This document shows, piece after piece, positions 7,809 through 16,918 of a stretch of 64,000 bases of DNA (positions are counted from its first letter, which is position 1; every line of letters starts with the position of its first letter). This DNA is from UBA7359 sp964523895 (lineage in GTDB: Bacteria; Pseudomonadota; Gammaproteobacteria; Eutrophobiales; Eutrophobiaceae): contig CAZGBJ010000002.1 in assembly GCA_964523895.1 (NCBI GenBank), positions 1 through 64,000 on the forward strand, written 5' to 3'. The translations under genes were made by a program, and so were the position numbers. The notes under the pieces were generated by a model, which saw only the letters and a list, made by a program, of their open reading frames with translations, was not told the origin of the DNA and did no database searches.

Positions 7809-9854
7809 TTATTTGATTCTCATGCCCGGTTCAGCGCCACTATCAGGACTTAATATATAAATATTTTTTCCGCCATTGCCCGCTGCCAGTACCATTCCTT
7901 CTGATAAACCAAAACGCATTTTTCTGGGTGCAAGGTTAGCAACCACGACCGTCAGTTTTCCTTCCAGATCTTCGGGATTATATGCTGATTTGATACCTGC
8001 AAAAATATTGCGTGTTTCTCCGCCGATATCCAGCGTCAGTTGTAATAATTTATCTGCACCTTCGACATGTTCGGCTTTAACAATTTTTGCGACACGTAAA
8101 TCTACTTTCATGAAATCATCAATACTGATTTCATCAGCGATGGGGTTGTCGGCAAGTGGCCCGCTAGCTACAGGTTCGTTTGTTGTTTGCTCAAGGTCTT
8201 CTTTACTGTCTTCAATCATGGCTTCGATACTCTCTTTTTCAATGCGCGTCATCAGTGGTTTGAATTTATTAATTTTATGATTGGTCAATACCGTCTTAGC
8301 ATCTTCCCATTGCATAGCTTCTATATTAAGAAATGCTTCGGTCTTTTCCGCCATCACTGGTAATACCGGTTTTAAATAAAGTATTAATAAGCGGAAGCAA
8401 TTTATTCCCATCGTGCAAATAGCTTGTAATTCATCATCGCTATTTTCTTCTTTTGCGATCACCCAGGGCTTGTGATCGTCAATATATTGATTCACTTTAT
8501 CTGCCAGCGTCATGATCTCGCGCATGGCTCTTGAATATTCGCGCTCATTATAAGCCGTTGCGATAATTTCATTGGCAGCAACAAGTTCAGCAAGTAATTC
8601 AGGATCATGAATTTTTTCTGAAAGTTGTCCATCAAAACGTTTTTTAATAAAACCAGAACAACGACTGGCAATATTGACAACCTTACCGACCAAATCAGAG
8701 TTAACTCTTGCACTAAAGTCTTCCAGATTAAGGTCAATATCATCAATACCGGAACCGAGTTTTGCCGAAAAGTAATAACGCAAATATTCAGGGTTTAAAT
8801 GATTTAAATAAGTGCGTGCTTTAATAAAAGTGCCACGCGACTTTGACATCTTTTGACCATCAACAGTCAAAAAGCCATTAGCATAAACAGCAGACGGTGT
8901 GCGAAAACCACTGCCTTCTAATACGGCAGGCCAGAATAAAGCATGAAAATAAATAATGTCTTTACCAATAAAGTGAACCATCTCGGTTTTGCTGCCGGCC
9001 TTACACCATTCATCAAAATTCAGTTCTGTTTCATTACCTATTTTATGGCACAGATTTTTAAAGCTGGCGAGATAACCCATCGGTGCATCCAGCCAGACAT
9101 AAAAGTATTTACCGGGTGCATTAGGAATTTCAAAACCAAAGTAAGGCGCGTCACGGGAAATATCCCATTCTTGTAAACCGGCTTCAAACCATTCATCCAG
9201 TTTATTGGTGACTTCTGCTTGTAAATGCCCGGCTCGGGTCCATTCATGTAACAAATCTTCAAAATCACCGAGTTTAAAAAAGTAATGTTCTGATTCCTTT
9301 TCTATAGGAGTTGCTCCAGAAACAGCAGAAACCGGATTCTTTAAATCAATCGGGCTGTATGTTGCGCCACAGACTTCACAATTATCACCATATTGATCAG
9401 CTGCACCACACTTGGGACATTCGCCACGAATAAAACGATCCGGCAAAAACATTTCTTTCTCAGGATCGTAGGCTTGCTTGATTGTGCGTTTATTAATGTG
9501 CCCGGCATTGTCTAGTGCTTCATAGATAGTATTTGCTAATTCCTGATTTTCAGGTGAATGGGTACTGTGGTAATTATCAAAAGCAACGGCAAATTCGGTG
9601 AAATCAGCCAGATGTTCTTTAGCCATGTTTTCAATCAGCGCTTCGGGAGTAATACCTTCTTTCTGGGCACGCAACATAATTGGCGTACCATGCGTGTCAT
9701 CGGCACAGACGTAATGGCATTCATTTCCTAGCATCTTCTGGAATCGTACCCAGATATCGGCCTGGATATAACCAACCAAATGGCCAATATGCAGCGGGCC
9801 ATTGGCATAAGGCAGGGCATTGGTAACTAGGATTTGGCGTTTAGGGCTTGTCAT
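7809..9854 (-). CDS. metG: methionyl-tRNA synthetase
   Basis: Class I aminoacyl-tRNA synthetase (681 aa) that charges tRNA-Met. The catalytic site shows HIGH (about residues 22-25) and KMSKS (about 338-342). A zinc knuckle CPKCG ... CEVCG lies at about 147-162. An anticodon-binding domain follows, and a C-terminal EMAP-II-like tRNA-binding domain (about 580-681), as in the dimeric E. coli enzyme. Start ATG at 9854 is clear (MTSPKRQILVTNALPYANG). In relatives metG is divergent from apbC; here the 12-kb defence island separates them. Confidence 0.98.
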   Translation of the reverse strand: MTSPKRQILVTNALPYANGPLHIGHLVGYIQADIWVRFQKMLGNECHYVCADDTHGTPIMLRAQKEGITPEALIENMAKEHLADFTEFAVAFDNYHSTHSPENQELANTIYEALDNAGHINKRTIKQAYDPEKEMFLPDRFIRGECPKCGAADQYGDNCEVCGATYSPIDLKNPVSAVSGATPIEKESEHYFFKLGDFEDLLHEWTRAGHLQAEVTNKLDEWFEAGLQEWDISRDAPYFGFEIPNAPGKYFYVWLDAPMGYLASFKNLCHKIGNETELNFDEWCKAGSKTEMVHFIGKDIIYFHALFWPAVLEGSGFRTPSAVYANGFLTVDGQKMSKSRGTFIKARTYLNHLNPEYLRYYFSAKLGSGIDDIDLNLEDFSARVNSDLVGKVVNIASRCSGFIKKRFDGQLSEKIHDPELLAELVAANEIIATAYNEREYSRAMREIMTLADKVNQYIDDHKPWVIAKEENSDDELQAICTMGINCFRLLILYLKPVLPVMAEKTEAFLNIEAMQWEDAKTVLTNHKINKFKPLMTRIEKESIEAMIEDSKEDLEQTTNEPVASGPLADNPIADEISIDDFMKVDLRVAKIVKAEHVEGADKLLQLTLDIGGETRNIFAGIKSAYNPEDLEGKLTVVVANLAPRKMRFGLSEGMVLAAGNGGKNIYILSPDSGAEPGMRIK

Positions 9855-9910
9855 CTCGTTATTATTACATTCTCGAAAAAGGCGCGAAAGGTATCATTAT
9901 TCAATAGCAG

Positions 9911-9925
9911 CGTGAAGAGAAAGTC
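9911..9925 (+). repeat. left boundary direct repeat of the defence island
   Basis: CGTGAAGAGAAAGTC at 9911-9925 recurs as CGTGAAGAGAAGTC at 21796-21809. Each is followed a short distance later by AAATAATG (9938 and 21812). The copies sit 57 bases from the metG start and 50 bases from the apbC start and bracket the island. A target duplication or recombination scar is inferred; no integrase is present. Confidence 0.45.
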
Positions 9926-10039
9926 TAAAAAAGCCACAAATAATGGCATACTTGATACGAAACTGCTTATACGCTCCTTAGAAGTGCTGGAAATGATATT
10001 ATTTATCACGAAATAATAAAAAAATGGATTAGCAGGTAG

Positions 10040-11710
10040 ATGGTTGCAAAGAAAAAGAAAAAGAAAAAGAAAAAGAAAAAAGTTGGTTCTTCTAAATCCA
10101 TTAATTTAGAAGAACTTGAGCAGGCTATTGATGAAGAGTCTGAAAAAAAATCGAAGAAAAAAAAGAAAGCCAAGCTTGATAAAAAAGAAGAACCGTTAGA
10201 AAAGCAACTCTGGAAAGCAGCCGATAAGTTGCGTAAAAATATTGATGCGGCTGAATACAAGCATATTTTGCTTGGTCTTGTCTTTCTGAAATATATATCG
10301 GATGCCTTTGAGGAATTATTTCATAGACTGGAATCAGGTAAAGGTGAATACGAAGGTGCCGATCCTGAAGATAAAGATGAGTACAAAGCCGAGAATGTTT
10401 TCTTTGTGCCGCCTTCCGCACGTTGGTCTTTCTTACAAGTTCACGCCAAGCAACCGACGATTGGTAAAACGGTTGATGATGCAATGGATGCGATTGAACG
10501 TGAAAACCCCTCTCTTAAAGGTGTGCTTCCAAAAGTATATGCACGACAAAACCTAGACCCAACCAGTCTTGGTGGTTTAATTGATTTAATCGCAAATATT
10601 GCACTGGGTCAGGCCAAGGCGAGAAGTGCCGATGTATTAGGCCATGTATTTGAATATTTCCTCGGTGAATTTGCATTGGCCGAAGGTAAAAAGGGCGGAC
10701 AGTTTTATACACCACGTAGCGTAGTCGAATTGCTGGTGGAAATGTTAGAGCCATACGAAGGTCGAGTGCTTGACCCTTGTTGTGGTTCTGGTGGAATGTT
10801 TGTGCAGTCAGAAAAGTTTGTCGAAGATCACCAAGGTAAGGTTAATGACATATCTATTTATGGACAAGAAAGCAATCAAACGACATGGCGATTAGCCAAA
10901 ATGAATCTGGCGATACGTGGTCTCGATAGCTCACAAGTAAAATGGAATAACGAAGGGTCATTCTTGAATGACGCACATAAAGATTTAAAAGCAGATTATA
11001 TTATTGTTAACCCTCCGTTTAATGATAGTGATTGGGGTGGTGATTTGTTGCGTAAAGATGGTCGTTGGAAATATGGAACACCACCAGAAGGCAATGCTAA
11101 CTTTGCCTGGTTACAACATTTTATTTATCACCTTGCGCCAACAGGTTAAGCCGGAATAGTACTATCAAAAGGTGCATTAACATCCAAGACGTCAGGAGAA
11201 GGTGACATCCGCAAGGCGATGATCGAGGAAGGTAATTTGATTGATTGTATTGTAAACCTGCCAGCCAAACTATTTTTAAACACTCAAATTCCCGCCGCCT
11301 TATGGTTTATGAGTCGGAATCGTGAAAACGGTAAGTTCAGAAATCGTAGTAAGGAAATTTTGTTTATTGATGCACGTAATCTGGGACATTTGATCAATCG
11401 ACGAACACGCGAACTCTCGCATGAAGATATTCAGCATATTGCAGCAACGTATCATAACTGGAGAAACCCGGAAGGCGACTATGAAGACATTAAAGGCTTT
11501 TGTAATTCTACCAGTATAGAACGAGTAAAAAAACTTGACTATGTATTAACCCCTGGTCGTTACGTTGGCCTTGCTGACGAAGAAGATGACTTCGACTTCA
11601 AGGAACGCTTTACTCAACTCAAAACCGAGTTCGAGGCGCAATTAAAGGAAGAAGCCGAAATGAATAACGCGATTGCAGAAAATCTAAGCAGGATTCAGGT
11701 CAATGATTAA
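10040..11710 (+). pseudogene. hsdM: type I restriction-modification methyltransferase HsdM, one internal stop
   Basis: Adenine methyltransferase subunit, 556 codons in one frame with a TAA at 11147-11149. The first part (369 aa) has the N-terminal HsdM domain, the AdoMet motif DPCCGSGG and catalytic NPPF. The second part continues without frameshift (AGIVLSKGALTSKTSGEGDIRKAM ... to VND) and holds the C-terminal region that contacts HsdS. The stop falls in the conserved APTG-x-AGIVL stretch, just after the catalytic domain. The N-terminus has an unusual lysine-rich extension of about 50 residues encoded partly by a hexamer repeat. Translation could restart at ATG 11219, giving 163 aa. Without read-through the enzyme should be inactive. 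Confidence 0.9.
10048..10082 (+). repeat. (AAAAAG)n simple repeat at the 5' end of hsdM
   Basis: Five to six hexamer units start three codons after the hsdM ATG and encode an 11-lysine run. Unit length is a multiple of three, so gain or loss of units changes the number of lysines without shifting frame. Confidence 0.85.
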
Positions 11711-12899
11711 AAATGAGCAACGAAAACTAATTGATATAGGTTGTCAGTTCTCATCTGGTTATGCATTTAAAAGTTCTGATTATACAGACTCAGGTATACC
11801 GCTAATTAAAATAGGTAACATTCAAAACCGTATAGTTAAAATTGAACTTGAAGGTGATTACTTTTCAGAGTTGAAAATTGATAAAACGATAGAGCCATTT
11901 TTATTATCTAATAATGATGTATTAATTGCTATGACGGGCCAAGGGAGTGTAGGAAGAATAGGTAAACTTAAGTTAGGCGAAAATCAAAGAGCATTAATGA
12001 ATCAACGTGTAGGAAAGTTTATCTGTGATGAAATTAGTATAAATAAAGATTATTTATATTACATTTTAACAACTGATTTGTATCAAGATTATTTATTCAA
12101 TACTGGTTCTGGAAGTGGTCAACCTAATCTCAGTCCAGAATTAATTTTACAAACAGAAATACCTTGGTTTGAATATAAAACACAAAAGAACATTGCCTCA
12201 GTATTGAGCAGCCTAGATGACAAAATCGATCTGCTTCACCGCCAAAACAAAACACTCGAAGCCCTCGCCGAAACCCTCTTCCGCCAATGGTTCATTGAAG
12301 AAGCCCATGATGATTGGGAAGAATTAACTTTGGATGAAGTAATTACAGTTAAGGGTGGTACGACACCTAGTACAAAAGAATCAAGTTATTGGGGTGGTAA
12401 TATTTACTGGACTTCACCTAGAGACTTATCAAATCATAATTCTGTTTTCCTTTTTGATACAGATAGAAAAATAACAGAAAAAGGATTATCTAAAATTGGT
12501 TCTGGATTAATACCTGTAGGTTCAGTTTTACTCTCTTCACGAGCACCTATTGGATATTTGGCAATTACAGATATTCCTGTGGCAATTAATCAGGGCTATA
12601 TCGCGATTATTTGCGATAAAATAATTTCAAATAATTTTATCTATCTATGGTGTAAAACTCATATGGAAGATATAAAAAATGCTGGAAATGGTTCAACTTT
12701 TGAAGAAATATCAAAATCTAATTTCAAGGCATTATCAATTACTATTCCTCCAGAAAATAAGTTAAAAGAGTTTGATAAGTTAATTAAATCTATTTTCGAT
12801 AAAATAAGAACGAATAAGCGACAAACTGAGAGTCTCGAAAAACTCCGCGATATCTTATTACCCAAACTCATGAGCGGTGAAGTACGTGTGAAACATTAA
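11703..12899 (+). CDS. hsdS: type I restriction-modification specificity subunit HsdS
   Basis: Target recognition subunit of 398 aa. Two target recognition domains (about 5-155 and 205-345) are each followed by a conserved helix: QKNIASVLSSLDDKIDLL...ALAETLFRQWF (about 160-198) and IRTNKRQTESLEKLRDILLPKLMSGEV near the C-terminus. The structure is complete, so two half-sites would be read. The ATG overlaps the hsdM stop by 8 bases, so it was translated with hsdM. Base use in the first TRD is AT-rich compared with the central helix, normal for exchanged TRDs. Confidence 0.95.
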   Translation: MIKNEQRKLIDIGCQFSSGYAFKSSDYTDSGIPLIKIGNIQNRIVKIELEGDYFSELKIDKTIEPFLLSNNDVLIAMTGQGSVGRIGKLKLGENQRALMNQRVGKFICDEISINKDYLYYILTTDLYQDYLFNTGSGSGQPNLSPELILQTEIPWFEYKTQKNIASVLSSLDDKIDLLHRQNKTLEALAETLFRQWFIEEAHDDWEELTLDEVITVKGGTTPSTKESSYWGGNIYWTSPRDLSNHNSVFLFDTDRKITEKGLSKIGSGLIPVGSVLLSSRAPIGYLAITDIPVAINQGYIAIICDKIISNNFIYLWCKTHMEDIKNAGNGSTFEEISKSNFKALSITIPPENKLKEFDKLIKSIFDKIRTNKRQTESLEKLRDILLPKLMSGEVRVKH

Positions 12900-12901
12900 T
12901 T

Positions 12902-13723
12902 ATGTCTACGTTAAAAGCATATGAAAAAGTAATTTTTGAAAAATTATTTGATAGGAATGGCTATGTGCTAGATTTTTCAGATAATACATACAGAGAGTTC
13001 TTTAATGAATATGATCTGAAAATAGATCATCAGAAATATAAAGTTAACGGTACATCCAAAATGAAAAGACTCAGAACATTTTGGGAGATAGAATCGGATA
13101 AAGTAGTGGGAGAAATATTAGATGGCCTTTTACAGTATGCCGAAGCAAAAGAGGAGGTTGGACAGGGTGATAAAACAAAAGCTAGGATAGTTATTAATCG
13201 TCTCTTAGGTAAAAAAGACACTGTACAAGCAACAGAAACGACGCAAGATGAATTTCTGAATCTCGAGTTTTCAAAACTCGATCTATCATCACTTAATCTA
13301 GATAATCAATATCAGGTTGTGATCTCACAAAGAATAGATGAGATCAAAAAATCATTGAAATCGGATTCTGCTTTAGCTGTTATTTTTCTTTGTGGCAGTA
13401 CTCTGGAAGGTCTCTTGCTTGATGTAGCCACAAGAAATACGCAGATTTTTAATACTTCAAAATCTGCACCAGTTGATAAAAATGGAAAAGTGAAGCAGAT
13501 TCATGAATGGACATTGGATAATTTAATTAATGTCGCACATGCAACAGGTTTCATTCATTTGGACATTAAAAAATTTAGCCATGATTTAAAAGACTTCAGA
13601 AATTACATACATCCGAGACAGCAAGCGAGCCAGAATTTCAACCCAGATATGCATACTGCAAAAATAAGCTGGCAGGTTCTGCAAGCAACTATTGCCAGTT
13701 TAACTGGGAAGAGAAGTAAATAA
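12902..13723 (+). CDS. HEPN-like protein with AbiJ-type N-terminal region (candidate effector)
   Basis: 273 aa. The N-terminal part (about 15-80) has YVLDFSDNTYREFF ... GTSKMKRLRTFWEIE, which I associate with N-terminal domains of AbiJ-like abortive-infection proteins. The C-terminal half (155-265) has STLEGLLL followed by FRNYIHPRQ; R233-x3-H237 resembles the R-x(n)-H active site of HEPN ribonucleases. It starts 2 bases after hsdS ends, so it shares the operon. Together this suggests an RNA-cleaving or growth-arresting defence effector. Function is inferred from motif patterns only; the R-to-H spacing is shorter than the classical R-x4-6-H. Confidence 0.6.
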   Translation: MSTLKAYEKVIFEKLFDRNGYVLDFSDNTYREFFNEYDLKIDHQKYKVNGTSKMKRLRTFWEIESDKVVGEILDGLLQYAEAKEEVGQGDKTKARIVINRLLGKKDTVQATETTQDEFLNLEFSKLDLSSLNLDNQYQVVISQRIDEIKKSLKSDSALAVIFLCGSTLEGLLLDVATRNTQIFNTSKSAPVDKNGKVKQIHEWTLDNLINVAHATGFIHLDIKKFSHDLKDFRNYIHPRQQASQNFNPDMHTAKISWQVLQATIASLTGKRSK

Positions 13724-13753
13724 TGGTATTAATTATTTTGATAAATTTTTGAT

Positions 13754-14371
13754 ATGGATAAAGTTGGTAAAAATGCAAAATTAAATCCTGCTTGGGTAGC
13801 AATTTTGATTGTTGTGGATCAATTAGAGAAGCAACCTTATGTCCGTCCAGTTGACAAGGTTATTTTTCAGAAAATCTGTTACATCATGACTGAGCAAGGC
13901 GTGGATACAGGTTTCAATTTTAAACAGGGGAGTTATGGTTCCTTTTCTAATGAAGTCAAAGAGGCGCTTAACGTATTTGCCAATATGAATTTATTGAATG
14001 AACAACAACTCGGCAGAATGAATGTGCTCACAGTCGGGCCTGAATACGAAAATATTTGTAAAAAATACGAAGATGAACTTAAGCCTTTAAAAAAGAAAAT
14101 CTACAAGACTGCCGATCTCTTTTCCCGAATTAAAAGTACCGTACAGGCGGAAGAAGTGGCGACGGTACTTTATGCTGCACGCCAGATTAAGAAAGACAAG
14201 CAAGCCGACTCTGTTACTGAACAGGATCTTTTTGATTACATTGTTGATTGGAAGAAGAAGTGGCAGGAAGAAGATAAAAAAGAATCCATTGCTTCAACTA
14301 TTAGAAACCTTGAAATGCTTGATTGGCTCCGATTGAAATATAGCGAATCTTTACCCGCCTTAGTTAGTTGA
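13754..14371 (+). CDS. Panacea/YwgA-like domain protein (candidate antitoxin)
   Basis: 205 aa. The segment VIFQKICYIMTEQGV (about 37-51) followed by FKQGSYGSFSNEVKEAL is the pattern of the YwgA and Panacea (SocA-like, DUF4065) fold. It also resembles the domain found at the C-terminus of some macro-domain proteins (LGRM and DLFSR are shared features I recall). Here it stands alone. The gene begins 30 bases after the HEPN-like gene in the same direction. Panacea domains are known as antitoxins paired with many unrelated toxins, so this may neutralise the preceding HEPN-like protein. The assignment is by pattern, not by search. Confidence 0.5.
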   Translation: MDKVGKNAKLNPAWVAILIVVDQLEKQPYVRPVDKVIFQKICYIMTEQGVDTGFNFKQGSYGSFSNEVKEALNVFANMNLLNEQQLGRMNVLTVGPEYENICKKYEDELKPLKKKIYKTADLFSRIKSTVQAEEVATVLYAARQIKKDKQADSVTEQDLFDYIVDWKKKWQEEDKKESIASTIRNLEMLDWLRLKYSESLPALVS

Positions 14372-14377
14372 TCTGTA

Positions 14378-14400
14378 TTATTGGACAACTTGTCCGATAA
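14378..14400. promoter_or_regulatory. operator-like 23-bp palindrome
   Basis: Arms TTATTGGACAA and TTGTCCGATAA flank a central C (21 of 22 arm bases pair). It starts 7 bases after the stop of the Panacea-like gene and lies about 240 bases before the Xre antitoxin start. GGACAA recurs at about 14425. A repressor site for the toxin-antitoxin pair is likely, but a short stem in RNA is possible. Confidence 0.5.
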
Positions 14401-14640
14401 GCTTAGGTACATTTATGCGTTACGGACAAAATCTCAGCTTGAGAAAGCAATCATTCCGGCCTATACTTATTATCTCATAAAGGATATTAGCTAACGAGGA
14501 AGTTATCTGTAAGTATATGATTATATTATAAATATAGATATTTTGACTGCGGCTAATAATTGGTCTAAAGTTGGTTATAAATTGGCCGATAGTATTATTA
14601 CGCATTAAAATTGTTAATTAGTATTAATAGAGATATAGAA

Positions 14641-15033
14641 ATGCATAACCCAGCCCATGTTCTTAATACCGTTGCCCAGCATGATCTTTTGGGATTTTGG
14701 AATGATCAGGAATTGGATTACACCAAAGTTCGTGAATTTCTGGAGTTTGATCGGAATGATCTGTCCAAGATAGCGAAGATTACTAAATCGTCTGTGCGTT
14801 ATGATGATCGGATTCCGCCAGCCTTGAAAAACCGTATGATGGAGATTGCTAATATTTGTAATCTGGTATCTGAATATTTTGAAGGCAACCCGGATAAAAC
14901 AGCGCTGTGGTTTAAAACGAAAAATCCGTCATTAGGTGGTGTTTCTCCAAAAGACATGCTCAGATTCGGGCGTTATCGTAAATTGCTGGATTTTATTCTT
15001 CAGGCCAAAGAAGCAAATCAGGCAGAGGGATAA
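14641..15033 (+). CDS. MbcA/ParS/Xre-type antitoxin (DUF2384)
   Basis: 130 aa from ATG 14641; an in-frame upstream start at 14611 lacks a ribosome site. An N-terminal helix-turn-helix-like region (about 25-50, KVREFLEFDRNDLSKIAKIT) precedes the DUF2384 segment at about 95-130, with TKNPSLGGVSPKDMLRFGR, the part that clamps RES toxins in this family. It would neutralise the downstream toxin and repress the operon. Complete and unbroken. Confidence 0.85.
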   Translation: MHNPAHVLNTVAQHDLLGFWNDQELDYTKVREFLEFDRNDLSKIAKITKSSVRYDDRIPPALKNRMMEIANICNLVSEYFEGNPDKTALWFKTKNPSLGGVSPKDMLRFGRYRKLLDFILQAKEANQAEG

Positions 15034-15036
15034 GTC

Positions 15037-15945
15037 ATCGCACGGAACAGAGGCAAGCGCAAAGGACGCGTAGGTAAAACCGAGTTACTCCTCGATCAAT
15101 TTTCCACTCAGGATCTGACTCGATGGCGACGTTCCAGTGACAAATACAACGAATACTGGATCAGGTTATCACACCATTTAAATGCCATGCGTCAGATTCA
15201 CATGGATGCATTGCTTAATTCTCTAAAAGAAGTTGATCCTGTTGAGTTTGAATCAAAAGCCTGGTCTCGGATCGTAGATGCCCTGTTTAATTGTGATCCT
15301 CTCTCTGCAAAGGGCAGCTTAAAAATCGGAGAACGATTTAATATAGGTGAAGATGTTTTCACTGATACCTATTTACCTTTCCCAGTGCTCTATATAGCTG
15401 AGAATTATAAGGTTGCTTATGTAGAGAAGTTTGGTGTCTTGCCAAACGAAACAGTAAACGGGTTATCCGGCTCTGAACTTGCGTTAAGAAGCCCCGGTTC
15501 ATTTTCGCATTTCGCGATAAGTGGAAAGATTGAACGGCTTTTCAATTTAAATAATATCAACAACCTTAAACAATTTACAAAAATCATTGCTGATTTCCCT
15601 GTCCCGCCTGATTTAGCAAAATTAGCCAAAGAAGTTGGGCAGCGATCAAATCAAATTATTATTCAAGATCCGAAAATATTGAGAGCGAGTTTACTTGCTC
15701 CAAACTGGAAGAGTGGGATATTCCTTACATCAACACCATCAAATTCCCAAATATTCGGCCGCTTGTTAATTCTTGCAGGATTTGATGGTATCCAATATCA
15801 ATCAACCAAGGGAAAAGGAAATTGTATTGCCTTATTTCCAGAGGTTTTTAAGGATACTGATTCCTTCATTGAAATAAGTGACAGCGTAAACGAATGTGTT
15901 GAAAACAAGAGATTGGATAACACTTCTTATCAATCTTTTTATTAA
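15037..15945 (+). CDS. RES-domain toxin (NAD-degrading type), apparent AUC start
   Basis: RES toxins consume NAD+. From 15187 the frame gives 252 aa with GERFN, LYIAE and AYVEKFG, matching the conserved Arg, Tyr and Glu (R100, Y119, E130 if counted from 15037). The frame is open back to the antitoxin stop and looks coding (ARNRGKRKGRVGKTELLLDQFSTQDL...), but no ATG, GTG or TTG precedes 15187. AGAGGG (15025-15030) lies 6 bases before ATC at 15037, an ideal ribosome spacing, so the ancestral start was probably ATG there. Either AUC is used at low efficiency or the start is mutated. It lies 3 bases after the antitoxin stop in the same frame. Confidence 0.75.
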   Translation: MARNRGKRKGRVGKTELLLDQFSTQDLTRWRRSSDKYNEYWIRLSHHLNAMRQIHMDALLNSLKEVDPVEFESKAWSRIVDALFNCDPLSAKGSLKIGERFNIGEDVFTDTYLPFPVLYIAENYKVAYVEKFGVLPNETVNGLSGSELALRSPGSFSHFAISGKIERLFNLNNINNLKQFTKIIADFPVPPDLAKLAKEVGQRSNQIIIQDPKILRASLLAPNWKSGIFLTSTPSNSQIFGRLLILAGFDGIQYQSTKGKGNCIALFPEVFKDTDSFIEISDSVNECVENKRLDNTSYQSFY

Positions 15946-15956
15946 AGCGTGTGGCT

Positions 15957-16006
15957 AATCAGAAAATTTAAGGAAAAGTAGATCTTTTCCCTTAAAAAAT
16001 TTGATT
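15957..16006 (+). terminator. long AT-rich stem-loop after the RES toxin
   Basis: AATCAGAAAATTTAAGG-AAAAG pairs with CTTTTCCCTTAAAAAATTTGATT, about 20 paired bases with a few mismatches, loop TAGAT, followed by GTTTAA. Probable end of the toxin-antitoxin transcript. Confidence 0.5.
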
Positions 16007-16147
16007 GTTTAACTTTGGCAACCAATTGATAATAAAATGAAGTTCAGAGTTTAAGGGGAGGACAGGAGTAGTCCTTTATCAAGAATGACCCGAATCACAG
16101 AATACGCTATTTGAGATTTTGCATTCAGACTGAACCAATAACAATCA

Positions 16148-16669
16148 ATGATCATCCACTGTACCAAAAAACTGGCTGCCAAACTGCCAGCAGTCCCCAG
16201 TCAGCCGCTTGAAGAAACTAGTCTCTTGGGCAGTTGGCATGCGCATCTTTACGTCATTGACCGGCGCAATTGTCTATTGTTTTGCCATGATGAAACCCGT
16301 TATACGGTTTTTTTGCCCGGTTTACGTAAAGCTCATTTTCCCGAACTGGGTCGCTGGTTTAAAGAAGCGTTTACTACGTCTCTTGCTTATATTGGCTTAG
16401 AGGATAAACAGGTACGACAGGCGGAACTGGCTCTGGGTCCAATTCAGTTTGATACTTGCACCGACCGCTCGGTCTTGGGCAGCCTGAACCAGATGCGTTT
16501 TATGCTGGATTGTCGTGTGCAGGAAGTGGACGATGTCATGCTATTGAATCCACTGTCAGTGACTCGCTGGCTGTGCAATTATCCAGTCAATATTCGTAGC
16601 GGTAAGGACTTCTGGATGGCGGATGAAGCGATGGCAAAACAGATCGAAACTATATTAAAAGCATTTTAG
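16148..16669 (+). CDS. DUF6933-family protein of unknown function
   Basis: 173 aa. The N-terminal MIIHCTKKLAAKL, then GSWHAHLYVIDRRNCLLFCHDETRYTVFLPGLRKA, match the DUF6933 pattern, a small family often found near mobile or defence genes. No catalytic motif is evident. It stands alone in the same direction as its neighbours, between the RES toxin terminator and the AbiE pair. No good ribosome site precedes ATG 16148. Role unknown. Confidence 0.7.
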   Translation: MIIHCTKKLAAKLPAVPSQPLEETSLLGSWHAHLYVIDRRNCLLFCHDETRYTVFLPGLRKAHFPELGRWFKEAFTTSLAYIGLEDKQVRQAELALGPIQFDTCTDRSVLGSLNQMRFMLDCRVQEVDDVMLLNPLSVTRWLCNYPVNIRSGKDFWMADEAMAKQIETILKAF

Positions 16670-16678
16670 AAATGAATT

Positions 16679-16695
16679 GCCGAGTAATACTCGGC
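16679..16695 (+). terminator. hairpin after the DUF6933 gene
   Basis: GCCGAGT-AAT-ACTCGGC, a perfect 7-bp stem with a 3-base loop, 10 bases after the stop. Only TGTT follows, so it is a weak terminator candidate. Confidence 0.45.
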
Positions 16696-16918
16696 TGTTC
16701 ATTGATGATTGCAGTTGTCTGGAAATTCCGGATAACTGAGTTGTGTGGCAACTGTTGCAAAACATGCAACAGCTCAAATGGAATATTCTAAGATGAAACT
16801 GAGTATTCTAAATGGTTGCCTTAGGCAACATTCGTAATTCCATTACCATTTCCCATTAGGCTGTGTTATTTTCAGTAAAATTAATCACTTTTCCTGAAAA
16901 AATAATATAGATAATATT

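Noticed and set aside
14378..14400. Intrinsic terminator after the Panacea-like gene
   Set aside because: No U-run follows and the symmetry is around a single base, more like a protein site than an RNA stem, which would need a larger loop.
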